A stretch of DNA of 64,000 nucleotides from Utricularia gibba (lineage: Eukaryota; Streptophyta; Magnoliopsida; Lamiales; Lentibulariaceae): positions 62,001-126,000 of the forward strand of contig NEEC01000017.1 of assembly GCA_002189035.1 (NCBI GenBank). The letters run 5' to 3'. Under the pieces are notes generated by a model, which was not told where the DNA came from, made no database searches, and saw only the letters and a list, made by a program, of their open reading frames with translations. Both the position numbers and the translations under genes were made by a program. Position 1 is the first letter of the stretch; each line of letters opens with the position of its first letter. Positions 11,530 through 22,786 of the stretch are shown piece by piece.

Positions 11530-13283
11530 AAGTGGGCATTTGCAACATCACATCAGTGAATGGAATGTTCACATGGAGAGTTTTCAGCATCTCCAGAAAC
11601 TTGGAATATTGTTGATCCACTGACGATTTGACATGTCTCTGTGGATAAGGGATTAGAGGATTATAAAAAGGTGGAGATATGTATACTAGAACATCCAGCA
11701 ATTCGTCTGCTTGCACAGGGGCTGCTATTGCACTCTGCATTCCACTCCTCGTTGCCACAGCTTTGCATTCAGCATGATTTTTCTCTGGCTGAATTGGGAG
11801 CCTTGAAGCCTTGTGGGTTTGAGCAACATTATTCATCCGACTGTCTAGAATGCGAGTTGTTATCCCGAGTTGCTCTAGACGCTCATTCATTTCATTCACC
11901 CTTGTCTTTTGGTCTGAAATTTCTCCTCTTATTTGCTTAAGTTGTTCAGCCACCAATCCATTTACTTGTTTGATTTGCTCCAGCATTCCTTGGTTAAGCC
12001 CTTCCTGTTTCTCCATGAATTGATTGAGCGTATCTCGTAAGAATGGTCGTTGGGGCTGCTGCTGGTTCTGATTCTGGTTCTGCCAAGTGTTGCCTCGATT
12101 TCCCCAATTGTTCCCTTGCGCAGGCATAGAAGCTCCTTGCACAAGTTTTCCCTGAAAAATTCACAAAATTAACATTCTTACCTTCCTCTTCTGGCTCACT
12201 CTCTATCTTCTCTGAGGCTGCTTGGACTTGAGCAATGACAGGCTGGAGTTTGCTGATTTTATCGTCTAATTTTTGCAATGTTTCGGAAATCTTTGAGACG
12301 GTAGTGTCACATGGGTTGTCCCGAACTCCAGTTTTCAAATTCCTTACTGGTTGAGACCATCGTGCCTGTCGTTTTGCAAACTCATCAATTAGTTCCCAAG
12401 CTCTTCTAGGACTTACCTGGTCTAGGGGTCCAACACCCGCATTCAACAGTCCCTTTGCTTGCACAGTGAGTCCATCATGAAAGCACATGATCATAGCAGC
12501 GGGGCTGAGTCCATGCTTAATCGTGACTTGTGTAATTTCCTTAAATCTCTCCCAAGCTGCTGCTATTCCTTCTCCTTCATCCTGTGAAAAATTGGTGATC
12601 TCAAACCTGGTGTTCGAGTACTTCGTGGGTTCAAAATATTTGTCCAAAAATGCATCCTCCAATTCTTGCCAAGTGTAAATAGAGTTGGGTGGCAAAGAGT
12701 CTAACCACCTCCTTGCTAATTCCCATAACGAAAATGGAAATAAACTTTACTTGATCGCATCGTCAGAGACTCCTCGTTCCACCACCATGTCACAATACCT
12801 GAGAAAAATTACAATGTGTTCTTCGGGAGCCTCTCCAGGTTCTCCATGAAATGGGCTTTGTTGCACCATGGTGATCAATGAAGGCTAGAGTTGGAATCTT
12901 CACACGTTGATGGCTGGTGCTGAAAATGGACCAAGCTTCCTCATGTGTCAAAAATTATCACCTAGAGGAACTTCATCCTAAGGATCAACAGCAAATCTGT
13001 TAGCATTCTGCTCCCTGCGCACGTACCTGTCTTTTCCTGGGCGATGATTTCTGGCTTGTGCAGGTTGTTCCCTGCGTGCTGGTTCTGGTCCTTCCTCTTT
13101 GCTAGATGCTTCTTCAGTACACACATTCCTCTTGGGTATCTGCCTTTGTCTTTCATGATTTTCCCTTTCAGGATTTCCTATAAATTCATACCTCTGCTCG
13201 TGATGAGGATTTTGGTTGTCACGTCGGTTTGATCCATTGTAACCCCAATGGTCTTCTCCTTCCCACCTTGGAGGAGAGTTCAC
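11504..13283 (-). pseudogene. Gag of the Athila-like element, broken
   Basis: The N-terminal part is charged (13283-12978). After stops near 12977 and 12950-12890 the retrotransposon gag core follows: SLFPFSLWELARRWLDSL then TWQELEDAFLDKYFEPTKY and AAWERFKEITQ (12760-12540). A frameshift near 12140 leads to a Q-rich coiled-coil-like part and the conserved IPYPQR and QYSKFLEMLKTLHVNIPF segment before the protease. Several stops fit C-to-T decay. Relaxed palindromes (CTTGCACAAG, CTTGCGCAGG) lie at 12115-12144. Confidence 0.85.
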
Positions 13284-13867
13284 TCCTCGCCTTGGAGTTC
13301 GTGGGTTGCTGTTCTGCTCATCATGATGTTGAGGTTCAAAAGCCTTGTTTTCCTACCATCCTTGCACAAATGTTGATTGCCAACGGTTTTCATTTGTGCC
13401 TGCGTGCCTAGGCCTTCCTAAACCACGTTCCAGCACCCTGTTGGTTCGTCCTGGGCCTGATAATGCGCCTGTGGGCCCTTCTCGGAGAGGTTCCATGCCT
13501 CGATTTCTTCCCAATCTTGCTGTTGTTCGTTCTTGTGCAGGCTATTGATCAGATCCATCGCTACGCCTTCGATATACCCCTACACAATTAGTAGTCGATC
13601 TGCATATACCTGTTCTTTCATTTGTCATCAAGGCTGATCTAGTGGCCCTATTTGGCTGGTGTCTGGGCGTTCGTGCTCGTTCGCTATCTGGTTCGGACAT
13701 CACCAGATAGCCCTCCTCATGTCTAGAATGCCTTCTAGACAGGTTTCCCTGCATTGTGCTTGCGCTTGACGATTTTCCAACCTACTTCTTTGACAGGTCT
13801 GGTCAATTTGTAGGTCTAGCGGGTACAGCTCGGTTGAAGCCTTGTGCTTGCGCATGCAACACTCATT
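13284..13867 (-). other. 5' leader of the Athila-like element
   Basis: The sequence between gag and the 5' LTR has no convincing frame of its own. It contains several decayed versions of the palindrome, such as CTTGCACAAA near 13365, CTTGTGCAGG near 13533, CTTGCGCTTG near 13759 and CTTGCGCATG near 13848. Confidence 0.5.
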
Positions 13868-13880
13868 AAAAGCAACGGCT
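13868..13880 (-). other. Remnant of a tRNA-Asp-type primer binding site
   Basis: On the plus strand AAAAGCAACGGC directly precedes the LTR and matches the inner part of the complement of a TGGCGCCGTTGCC-type site used by Athila/Tat elements. The GCGCCA end next to the LTR is missing, so the site looks partly deleted. The match is short. Confidence 0.45.
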
Positions 13881-15120
13881 TGCGCAAGTGCACTAAATAG
13901 AATGTCTCAAAAATAAAAGAAAAATAAGAAATAATCATAAAAGAAATTCCAAAGGAATACATAGAAATCGTCGAAATAATAAAATAAGATCGTATCCACA
14001 GGGAATTGTTATTGGAATTCTCTATTCAAAACAAAGACTTAAAAGAGGTTGAAAACAAAAGAAAGATTTGGTTTTTGAAAACAATAAGAAAAATGGCCTT
14101 GGATCTAAGATCCATCCTACTTGAAACTCGCCCTTTCGTGTGTGCAAACCTTGAGAACTGACCTGCTTATGTAAGCTTTGGGGTGTGATGCTAAAATAGT
14201 GCTACTCGGTGACCGTTATGACACCGTCCCTTGTTTTGTGAGATTATGGAATCAACCACGCCACCAGAGCCATTTCACCTCTTGTGATAATCCATGTTTT
14301 CCCCACACCCAAATCTAACCCCTACACCTCACACCTCGTAGATAGATTAGACAAAATGTGCCTTACCAACGATGTTCGATTGAGCCCTTCTCCTTAGATG
14401 CTTGAGGCCAACCTTTAATTCTCCCATACTCCCTTAGAGCTATATGGTACTAAAGATCACGTTGGTAAAGAAAACGTTGCGAAAAACAGAATCAGAACTC
14501 AAATTAAATGCTAAAAAACATAGTAACACAGTCACATGCACAGAACTTGCGTAAGCAAGGCTTCACAACAGATCCTCAGCCGCAAGCGCTCACACGCGTA
14601 TGCTCGACTCTAAACAACAAAAGTTCATGGAAAACGAAAGCAAAGGAATCCAAAACATGCTAGACTCGACTCTAAACCCTAAATTGACTCTCTAGTCATC
14701 CACCTTGACTAACTTCTTTGATCTTCGCGTTTGGATCTTTATATAATCTGGGAAATTGTCGAGCTTTTTTAATGGGCTCACATCAAATCTTCTATTCGGA
14801 TCTTCTAAGATTTGATACAAATCTTCTAGGATAAGATCCAACTTTTCTAAGATAAAATACGAATCTTATCTTATCCGAGAATCTTTAACCGAGTCTTCAT
14901 CTGGATAGACCGAATCTTTGCCTCAACTCGAAAATCCTCCAAATTATTACAAATTCGTCCTGAAAAATCAAAAAACACACTTTATCTCCAAAAAGATCAA
15001 AGTGATATGAAAGATATAAATTCTTCTAAAAACATAAGGAAAGTGGGATAAAAAGAATACAAAATCAATCTAGGTGAGTCTCAAAAATCACAAATATAAA
15101 TGACATAAAATCAATTATCA
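13881..15120 (-). repeat. 5' LTR of the Athila-like element
   Basis: Partner of 5421-6560, slightly longer because it keeps two segments lost from the other copy. Its right end ATCAATTATCA is followed by TCTTT, the right target duplication. An exact CTTGCGCAAG overlaps its left border at 13879-13888. The 5645 palindrome corresponds here to CTTATGTAAG near 14165. Confidence 0.9.
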
Positions 15121-15125
15121 TCTTT

Positions 15126-15414
15126 CTACGGACAATCAAAAAAAACCAAAGGTAATATTCACACAAAAGAAAGATATTCTACTAAAAAAGATTAATAATC
15201 ATTACCCCAAACAATGTAAAATGGCTTTCAATATTCTTGAATCGTTCAGAAAACAATTAACTTATTGACAAATCTTGTCTTTAGATATTTTGTATTGAAT
15301 ATTGATTGAATTTATATCAATGATAAAATTCGCTATTTGATCTATAAGTATTTTCAAGTTAAAAATTCTCCGTTTAAAGTATTTGTGAAATGAGGATATC
15401 ATAAGTATGGATAA
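15126..15414. repeat. Fragment of a copia-like LTR, cut by an LTR insertion
   Basis: From about 15251 to 15414 the sequence aligns by eye with the copia-like LTR beginning at 47912 (shared blocks near 47980-48135, such as CAAGTTAAAAATTCTC). In that copy the text continues across TATGGATAAGTTGG, whereas here a family B LTR begins directly after GGATAA. 15126-15250 shows nothing recognisable. Confidence 0.65.
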
Positions 15415-15878
15415 TGATGACACACGTTTTCTTTGCATTTTGTAATGCAAAATTGTTATGTTTTACTTAGGTTTAGGTTGGATTTGTGTGGTTTTCCATG
15501 TTTTATATGTTGTTTATGTTAATTTTATGTTGAAAAGTAGACAATCCTGATTTAATCCACCACCTTTGTTATTAATGTTTAATTAAATTCAGCAGGAAGA
15601 CTAGTATCAAATCAGACTCAAAGACATATGAATAAAGTTAAAGGGGCGCAACAGCCAAAAGGAGACAAAGAGCACTGTCTTACTGCCTGCAGTCTGCAAG
15701 TTCTAACCAAAAACAGCGCTGGTGTCAGGAACAATGCATTGAAGTAAAGGAGGGGAGATATTTTTCGAAAAAGAGAGCAGAAGCTTCATGAACAAAGCGA
15801 GCACACGAGAGGACTTCTCCTGCAACACGGAGAACACTGACGAGAAGAGAAGAGGGGCTTCATTCTCAAGAACATCCC
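15415..15878 (+). repeat. Left part of a family B LTR (copy B3)
   Basis: Begins TGATGACACAC and aligns with the start of the complete family B LTR at 56881, through the shared segment on tRNA-free leader-like sequence CTGCAGTCTGCAAGTTC. It is split at 15878 by the insertion of the family A element and resumes at 21249. Confidence 0.8.
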
Positions 15879-16858
15879 TGATAAACGAAAACTATTGCAC
15901 ATCGTTAAAATGCAAATTTCTCCTATTAAATAAATTTATAACCTAATACACATTTAAGGATAATACAATTATGAGTATAGTGATTAGGGTCGAACACGAA
16001 GAGCAAGTGCTTGCGATGTGAAAGTCAATGCATGCAATCAGTGTCACGTTGATAGATTTGGTCTTAACTAGGATTAAGACAGAGTTGCGATAAAATACAT
16101 TAAAGAAAAGTAACAGATTTTTGAACTCGGTTGTTTCTAAGATGAAATGGGTGATGCCTTGGGATTCCTAGGGGATGTATGCTTATCATTAAACATACTC
16201 ACACAAAACATAAATAAAAAAACTAACAAACAAAGTCTAGGTTTACCCGGACTCTTTTTTCCCCTAATCTTTGGTCTACCTCTAATTAGGGTTATTAAGA
16301 TTGGTTTATCCTGGTTTCTTAAGGAAGTGGCATGACTTATGGTTGATTAGGTCTAAAAAATGATTAGCATATTTCTCCCCCAAGGCACCCCTAAGTGCTT
16401 AGTCACTTATGCTTAAGGTAAATGAAAATAAAAAAGAAAACATCATCCACATCGTACTCATCTCACAGCCACATACCAGAAAATAAACTAGCAAGGAATT
16501 AAAAAAGTTCAACATAAAGCTAGAATTGTCACATGCTACTCTTAGCTAAGAGTAATGCTCCTAAAAACATAAAGTTAATCTTCAAATTTCAATTTCGTTC
16601 TTTGTTCATCTTCCTCCTTCTTTCCCCAGAAATCTTCTCCAGAAAGCTGTGTCGTATGTCTCCAATGGGAGAGATATTTTTCTCCCTCCATCTTCCCCCC
16701 TTTTTTATCCACAATCCTCCTTTTTCTCTTCCATGGATTTTATGTACTCCTTTTCAAACTTTTGTCTCATCCTCTGCCACTACACTGTTCATATCTGGCT
16801 CCTTGGAATTCATGTTGCCGACATGTGCTTCATTGCTCAAAGAAAATATGTGTTATCA
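15879..16858 (-). repeat. 3' LTR of the nested family A element
   Basis: Bounded by TGATAAACGAAAAC and TGTGTTATCA. It aligns with the LTR at 51814-52982 but has lost about 130 bases near its right end. The internal text that follows it (CATTATAATACAACG) also follows the 51814 copy. Confidence 0.87.
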
Positions 16859-17747
16859 CATTATAATACAACGACACTAGACTTGTCCTCAAGTCCTAAC
16901 TAAGACTAACAGGAGGTAAGCAATTGAGGGATTTCCAAACAGCCATAGAGAGACTTGACATTTAGGTTCAAAATGCCGGAATTGAAAGAGTGCCAATGTG
17001 CAAGACAGGTAATCACTCAAGTATACATATGAATTTCATCAAAATAAATGCCTTCAAAAATTAAATAAGCTAACATGACATAGTTAGACTTTCAATGGGA
17101 GACTCGTGGTCTCTTTTCATTTCTTCCTCTCTTCTTTTTTTTTTCTTTCATTTTGTACAGAGATCAAGATTAGGGAAGGTTCCAAGCTTAACTCAGGCAA
17201 TTGTTGCTCCCCTCCTTTGTATATGGAGTGTGGGCTAAGCACTTCTCTCGTTATTCCTCCTGAGGGTTTTCTACTCCTCTGAGTCATTCCAATAACCTCC
17301 CTTCTCTCTTTACTTTGTTGTCTACACAAGCTTTTTAATTGTGTGTCGCTTTTCAAGACATGAGATCTTATCGCTTTTCTTATGATGATGCTTTTCTGAC
17401 CCCCTCTTTTTCTTCATCTCTCTATAAGCCTTTCAACCACTAATATTCATGAAAGAACCAAATATGTTAGTTTGCAAAAAAAAAAAAAAATCTCAAATGC
17501 ACAAATCAGAATCCATTACACATGGTGCTACCTCATGAAGATAAGCAGGCTAAAAGTCATGCTTAAAAGTGTACAAATAGTTAAAGCAAAATTCATGCAT
17601 CTTGTACTTCATGAAAAGCACCACGCATGCATATGGAAATTGTTCAAATAGCTTGCAAAATTCTCTTGATTTTAGTACCCAACTACTAAATTATGCCTAA
17701 CTTAGACTAACAACTTAAAAATAAAAATAAGAGCAATGACAGCAAAC
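16859..17747 (-). other. Non-coding 3' internal region of the family A element
   Basis: No coding frame is convincing. Blocks of this region reappear at 52983-53778 next to the other family A LTR, including TTTTCAAGAC and GATGATGCTTTTCT. This shows that both belong to the same element family. A run of 15 A bases lies near 17477. Confidence 0.7.
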
Positions 17748-18823
17748 TTACTTGATCCGGGAGTAGTCCTTCACTCCCTGTTTCAATTCTTTTACTTCGC
17801 GCAACAAATTCCCAAGCCTATCATATATCATGTCGATCCTCTCCTTGCAGCAACAATCTTTTTGACTTCTTTGACTTGAAACTATCTGATCAGAAGTTTC
17901 TCCCTTTTCCTTCATTGAAGGTGCGTCCCCACAAAGTCTTGCAATTTTAGGAACAAATCCACCCTCTCGTGCCTGAATTAGTCCAATAGTTTTAAGAAAA
18001 TGAGCATTAAGAGGGGCCAGTTTCTCTTCTACATGCAAGAATTCCAGCTCAAAAATTTTCTTAGAGCATAACCTTTGAGCAAGAAAAGTGACAACACTAC
18101 CGAACCCAAGATGCTTTATGGTATTCATCCGATATTCCCTGTTCATTTTTTCTGCTAAAATCGCCCCTAAATTCAAAGGTTTCCTGTGCAACAAGCACCA
18201 CATGACAAACAAATCACGTTTTTATAGAGAATTAAATCCTAAGGCCCTACCAACAGCAGAAACAAGCAAGTGGACATATCGCATAGCAGGGTCTATAAAT
18301 AAATCAGCTTTCATCCCTTTGGATTTAAATTCTATCACATGTTGATCAGTTAAAATTTCATACACCTCTTTAGCATCAAAATCATCAGGATAATCAAACA
18401 ATGAGGTAGAAAATTCATGGGACTCAACATGTTGTTCTATACAAAAACCTAAAGCTACATTCCATTCATCAATTGATAATAAGAAATTCTTTCCTAGCAA
18501 TTTAAACGTGATGGCTGATGATGCAAACACAGTTTCTGATTTCTCATAACAAAAGGTACAAGCAAATTCATACATTAATTCAACATAAGAAGGACGGTTC
18601 AAATCACATAAAGCAAGCAGCGCAGAATCCTCTAAATTGAATGAACTTCTGTAACTATGCCCAATTCCACCAATATTTCGAAATCTATGATCCGACAAGG
18701 CAGCACCCTTGCCCATTTTACCTCATTGTACCTGGCTGTAATTTCTTCTTCATCAAAGTGTAGGTACGTGAGGTTGACCATTTGTACATGTTGCTTGAAG
18801 TAGGGGATGCCTTTGCTGGTCAT
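17748..18823 (-). pseudogene. Athila env-position ORF protein, frame-broken
   Basis: Three adjoining frames (18823-18632, 18716-18222, 18212-17748) form one product of about 330 residues. The order of segments resembles the family of conserved Athila 'putative retrotransposon' proteins found in the env position: a FKQHVQMVNLTYLHF start, TFKLLGKNFLLSIDEWNVALGF, a VSAVGRALGF segment, MWCLLHRKPLNLG, and a basic, Cys-containing coiled-coil tail. No clear signal peptide or fusion-type membrane span is visible, so calling it an envelope protein is not supported. Stops and frameshifts make it inactive. Confidence 0.65.
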
Positions 18824-19019
18824 TTTTCACTGTGATTTACCTTTCTCTACCTCTTCAACCCTACATGAACTCAAGAACAGTGGAACAAGGTTAGGTAAGA
18901 ATTTTTCTCGTTTCGTTTGTACCTCATGTCCTCCTCGCTGGCATTTTTCTGCAACTCCTTTACTGTTTGTTTAGGTTCCTTTTGCTTCCTTGTTTTGCTC
19001 CTTGTCCTCTTTGCAATTA

Positions 19020-20735
19020 AGGCCATATTTTTTTTTTACTTCTACTTCTCAAAAAAATCAGAAGTACAAATAAATCAGAACAATACATAATTTTACTTAT
19101 TACTTCTTACTTTTTAACTACTTCTACTTGTTTTAACTTTGAGTTACTTCTTACTTCTTACTTCTTATTCTTACTTCTCATTGTGAATTTACAAATTTAT
19201 CCTTCATTATAAAAATATATTAAATATTTCATCCTATTTCCATGAATTCTATTCCCTTCGACAATGCTCTAAGGTTTGGAGATTTCACACAATTGTGATT
19301 TCAATTTCCGGAATTGAATAACATGTTTTTTAGGAGTAATATTTGCTGGAAGTTCTTTATAATTCCTAAGGTAATGCCTTTTTTGTTACTCCAGTTTTGT
19401 TTCATTTTTTCCGATAGTAATCGCAATCTAAATTGGATACTTGCTTCTTAATCAATGTGGAGAGAAATACGTGAGTTGTGGGTGAGATTTTCTTTTTAAT
19501 TACATTTAATGTTGTGGTTGAGTTGATGCTACTTTTGTTGCATTTAATGGTTGAATTTGGACTGGAACTTCGTTGTATCAATTTTGTTTCATTTTTTTAA
19601 TAGTAATGGCAGTCTGAATTGGTTCCTTTCTTCTTAACCAAGGTGGAGAGAAATACGTGAATTTTGACTGAGCTTTTTTTTAATTGCATTTAATGTTGTG
19701 AGTTTTGGCTGAACTTTTTCACTATGAGATTGGAAACGTTGCACTATTTTGCTCAAAAAAAATTATGGGTTGTAAAAATATTAATACCTTATCAGATACA
19801 TTGAGGTATTAATTTATGACTTACTCTGCGTTTTAACGTTGCAGTAATTTTTCATGCTTAATGGTTTATTTTTTTTCTGTTACTTTATTAATATAGATAT
19901 GTTTTCAACTGATCCTAGTATATTTCTTAAATTTTTTCTTTTGTTTTTGACTTTGTAACATAGTGATGTACAAGGGGAAAAAAGTGCTGGAGGTAATGAA
20001 ACTAACAGAAAGGTAGTGCGAAATGGGAGCAGATTTCTGGATGAGTTTTTTTATTTCTCGAGATTTGCCTAGCTGAAATTCGTGGTGGGAATCAACCTAA
20101 TACCTCATTCAACAAGATTGGTTGGTTGAATATTCTCAATAAACTAACTAGTCAAATTGAAGATGAGTATTCAATGAAACAAATCAAGAATAAGTGGTGT
20201 GATCTTCGAGCATTATGGACTTTGTGGATTCGACTTGTGAATTGGACTGGTGTAGGTTGGGATACGACAAAAAACACAATACTTGCTAATGATGAATGGT
20301 GAGTAGAAAGGATTACGGTAATTTATTCTTTAAGTTTGTTCATTCTATTTTAATGCTTTACATTATAGGTTTTAGTAGTATTTGATGCTTTGTATGGTGA
20401 TTATTTGGGTTTTGTTGTTTAATTTTCTTGCTTATAAAAGAATAAGGAAGCTAAAAAATTTTATGATGGAAGAACTTTTCGATGGTATTATTGCCACTGG
20501 TCAAGATAGCTACACCCCAAGCTCTAGAATTCTACTAGCAGAAATGGATGATGAAGTTGAATGTGTCCCTGAGACAGAGGATAATACTTTTGATTGGACT
20601 TATGAACCTGTGGTTAATGACTTTGGTACACCACCTTAAGGTCAGAGTGTTAGTCGTATATCTGGCAACAGTTTATGAAAAGAACAACCAAGGAAACAAA
20701 AGAGTAGAAAGGGAAGTAACTCAGACATTATCGCG
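19020..20735 (+). pseudogene. PIF/Harbinger-type Myb/SANT-like fragment
   Basis: 20040-20305 encodes IRGGNQPNTSFNKIGWLNIL, then QIKNKWCDLRALWTLWIRL and GVGWDTTKNTILANDEWW. This is the plant Myb/SANT-like (Myb_DNA-bind_3) pattern that accompanies PIF/Harbinger transposases. A following frame, 20382-20639, has the usual LFDGIIATGQDSYTPSSR tail. The left border near 19020 (CAATTAAGGCCATATTT) contains TTA, but no right end is seen: it joins a truncated LTR at about 20736. 19080-20030 is AT-rich without a frame. Confidence 0.6.
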
Positions 20736-20736
20736 A

Positions 20737-21248
20737 AGTTCAATAGAAAGCTAGAATTGTCACAGGTTACTCTTGGCTAAGAGTAATGCTCCTAAAAAAA
20801 GAAAGTTAATCTTCAAATTTCAACTTCATTCTTTGTTCATCTTCCTCCTTCTTCCCCCAAAAATCTTCTCTAGAAAGCTGTGTCGTATGTCTCCAATGGG
20901 GGAGATCTTTTTCTCCCTCCATCATGCCCCCTTTTTTGTCCACAATCCTTCGTTTTCTCTTCCTTGGATTTTGTGTACTCCTTTTCAGACTTTTGCCTCA
21001 TCCTCTACCATTACATTGTTCATATCCGGCTCCTTGGAATTTGTATTGCCGACATGTGCTGCATTGCTCAAAGAAAACTATTAGAAGTAAGGTTGGAACT
21101 AAATCATAGATTTAGTCTCAACTAAGACTAAAATAACACAACTATGGTACTATGCGCAAAAATATAGAACTAAGTAGTAAAACTTAAGTTTTGTAGAAAA
21201 ATATGAGTCATTTCCCTATATTCAATTACTCAAAAATATGTGTTATCA
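20737..21248 (-). repeat. Partial 5' LTR of the nested family A element
   Basis: Aligns with 16515-16858 and with 52480-52982. Only the half that includes the LTR 5' end (right side, GTGTTATCA) remains. It retains the segment that the 15879 copy has lost. Confidence 0.82.
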
Positions 21249-21805
21249 AGCCCTAGAGCCCAGTCCAGCGCTACTATTCTGAGTCGTGAACAGTAGCTAA
21301 CGGGCATTAAAACAATCTTTATTTCCTTTTGATTTACTAAACGCTTTGAGTTTTTGTATCTGACTTATTTACAATGTTATTTTCACTACATTATCTAAAT
21401 GAAATCATGTTTTATCTTTCAAGTATGCGTAGCTAGAATCTTAGGGATGCCTTAAGGTGAAATATGGTGATGTGGGTCTAGGGTTAATAATATAATTCAT
21501 GTTTGTTTCTTAGTTATTGTTTTTATCATTCCATGGGTAGATTTAAGGAGGAGAACAAGTGGCTTTGCAACTCAAATACTTGATTTAGAGGTAGACCAAC
21601 AAATCAAAATGGGAGCAATAGGTAATAGTCTAGAGTAGAACCAGTACAACTGGGTAGAACTAGTTATATGCACTTTGCATGCGCCTAGATCTAATTGCAA
21701 TATTGGTGATGATATTAGGGATTCACTTAGCCAAAAATATGATGAATGACCTGGGTAGACTTAAATTATTTAGAGTTGTGAGTATAGGAACATGGTAAAT
21801 TAAAT
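21249..21805 (+). repeat. Right part of LTR B3, truncated
   Basis: Resumes LTR B3 after the nested insertion, starting near GAGCCCAGTCCAGCG, and aligns with 40660-41215 and 57365-57690. It stops abruptly at about 21805, where gag sequence of another element begins on the opposite strand, so its final 350 bases are missing. Confidence 0.78.
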
Positions 21806-22766
21806 TAGCCATTCTATGGCAATTCCCGCAAGGCATATTCTTGGCTTGGAATAAAAAGAGTTCCTTCATCATCTCAAACATAGCTGCCACATTTTTCGTC
21901 AGCTCATTTTCTGATGACTTTGGCTTGCATTCCAGCTCATATACTCTTCTATTCGAGGCCTGCTTTCTGATTATGTGCCTGGAATGCTCAGCCAACTTCT
22001 CAAGTAGCGCAAGAGCTTCTGTGGGAGTTTTTTTTCTAAAAAACCCACCTGCTGCAGAATCCACCATGGCCCTATCCGTGCATAGAAGACCATCATAAAA
22101 ATACTTGACCAATGTATTGGTCTGAAATCCGTGGTGTGGACAGGAGCCTAGCAGGTGATTAAACCGCTCCCAATATTCATGTAGAGATTCTCCACTTGTT
22201 TGCTCAATGTCACTGATCTCCTTTCGTATCCCTTCAGCCTTGGAAGCAGGGAAATACTTGCTGAGAAACACCTTCTTCATCCTTGATCAATCCGTGATAC
22301 TTCCAGGCTTCAAAGAGTTGAACCACGTTTTTGCACTCCCTTCCAGTGTAAATTGGAATGCCTTCAAGCAGATGGCATCCTCAGTCATCCCAGCACTCTT
22401 AAAAGAGGTGCAAACAGCAGTAACATTATCAAGATGTTCATGTGGGTTCTCACCCACTTTTCCATAATACTTTGGCAGAAAATTAATCATAGCTGGCTTC
22501 AATTCGTTGGTTGTGTCATCGAGAACCTAATACACAGCCCTATGTACATGTGGTCAGCTGCATCAAGCTCATTCAGGGTCTTCTCCTGTTCTGCCATATT
22601 GAAATTAGCTTGAGTAACAGCAGGGAGTCTGCTCAACCTTACTGCTTCTCTCACTCTTGTGCGGTTCTTGCTGATAGTTCTCTCGATTTCTGGGTGGAAA
22701 ACAAGATCTCCTGCACAAGAAGAACGCAAATGCATCAACCGAATCACAAAACAATTAAACACCACT
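21806..22766 (-). pseudogene. Gag fragment of a family A-related Athila/Tat element
   Basis: Frames 22765-22499, 22502-22287 and 22280-21723 together give a gag with LKAFQFTLEGSAKTWFNSL, FLSKYFPASKAEGIRKEI, SGESLHEYWERFNHLLGSCP and VKYFYDGL, the standard Athila/Tat gag core. The end NCHRM at about 21815 is the start of a zinc-knuckle-like stretch. Frame breaks occur between the segments. The gene is cut at 21805, where LTR B3 begins. Confidence 0.82.
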
Positions 22767-22786
22767 CCCCGGAAATGGCGCCAATT
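22767..22786 (-). other. Primer binding site (tRNA-Asp-type)
   Basis: On the minus strand, directly after the LTR end TTTATCA and three spacer bases, lies TGGCGCCATTTCCGGGGA. It differs at two positions from the site complementary to plant tRNA-Asp (TGGCGCCGTTGCCGGGGA). Confidence 0.75.

Larger units (their letters stand above)
5421..15120 (-). mobile_element. Full-length decayed Athila-like Ty3 LTR retrotransposon
   Basis: A 9.7 kb element on the minus strand. It is bounded by LTRs at 5421-6560 and 13881-15120 and flanked by a perfect 5-bp duplication, TCTTT, at 5416-5420 and 15121-15125. The order gag, protease, reverse transcriptase, RNase H, integrase reads from right to left. The integrase motif GLDFMGPFPSS and the protease/RT context place it in the Athila/Tat branch by family resemblance. 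A polypurine tract lies at 6561. The coding regions carry stops, frameshifts and a changed RT catalytic residue, so the copy is not autonomous. Ten exact CTTGCGCAAG palindromes are scattered through it. Confidence 0.93.
15879..21248 (-). mobile_element. Internally deleted Athila-like element (family A), nested in LTR B3
   Basis: The left LTR is 15879-16858 and a partial right LTR is 20737-21248. The element interrupts LTR B3, whose two halves rejoin in register when compared with the copy at 56881. Flanks ATCCC and AGCCC are an imperfect 5-bp target duplication. Only the env-like 3' region remains; the gag-pol region, primer site and half of the 5' LTR are gone, and a Harbinger-type Myb segment lies in the gap. 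Confidence 0.8.

Noticed and set aside
17748-18823. A true retroviral-type envelope gene
   Set aside because: No signal peptide, cleavage site or clear membrane anchor was visible; only the position and Athila resemblance support a role.
20040-20639. A host Myb/SANT transcription factor gene
   Set aside because: Only a fragment is present, it lies inside a nested retrotransposon, and the same protein type accompanies the Harbinger elements at 39734 and 47693.
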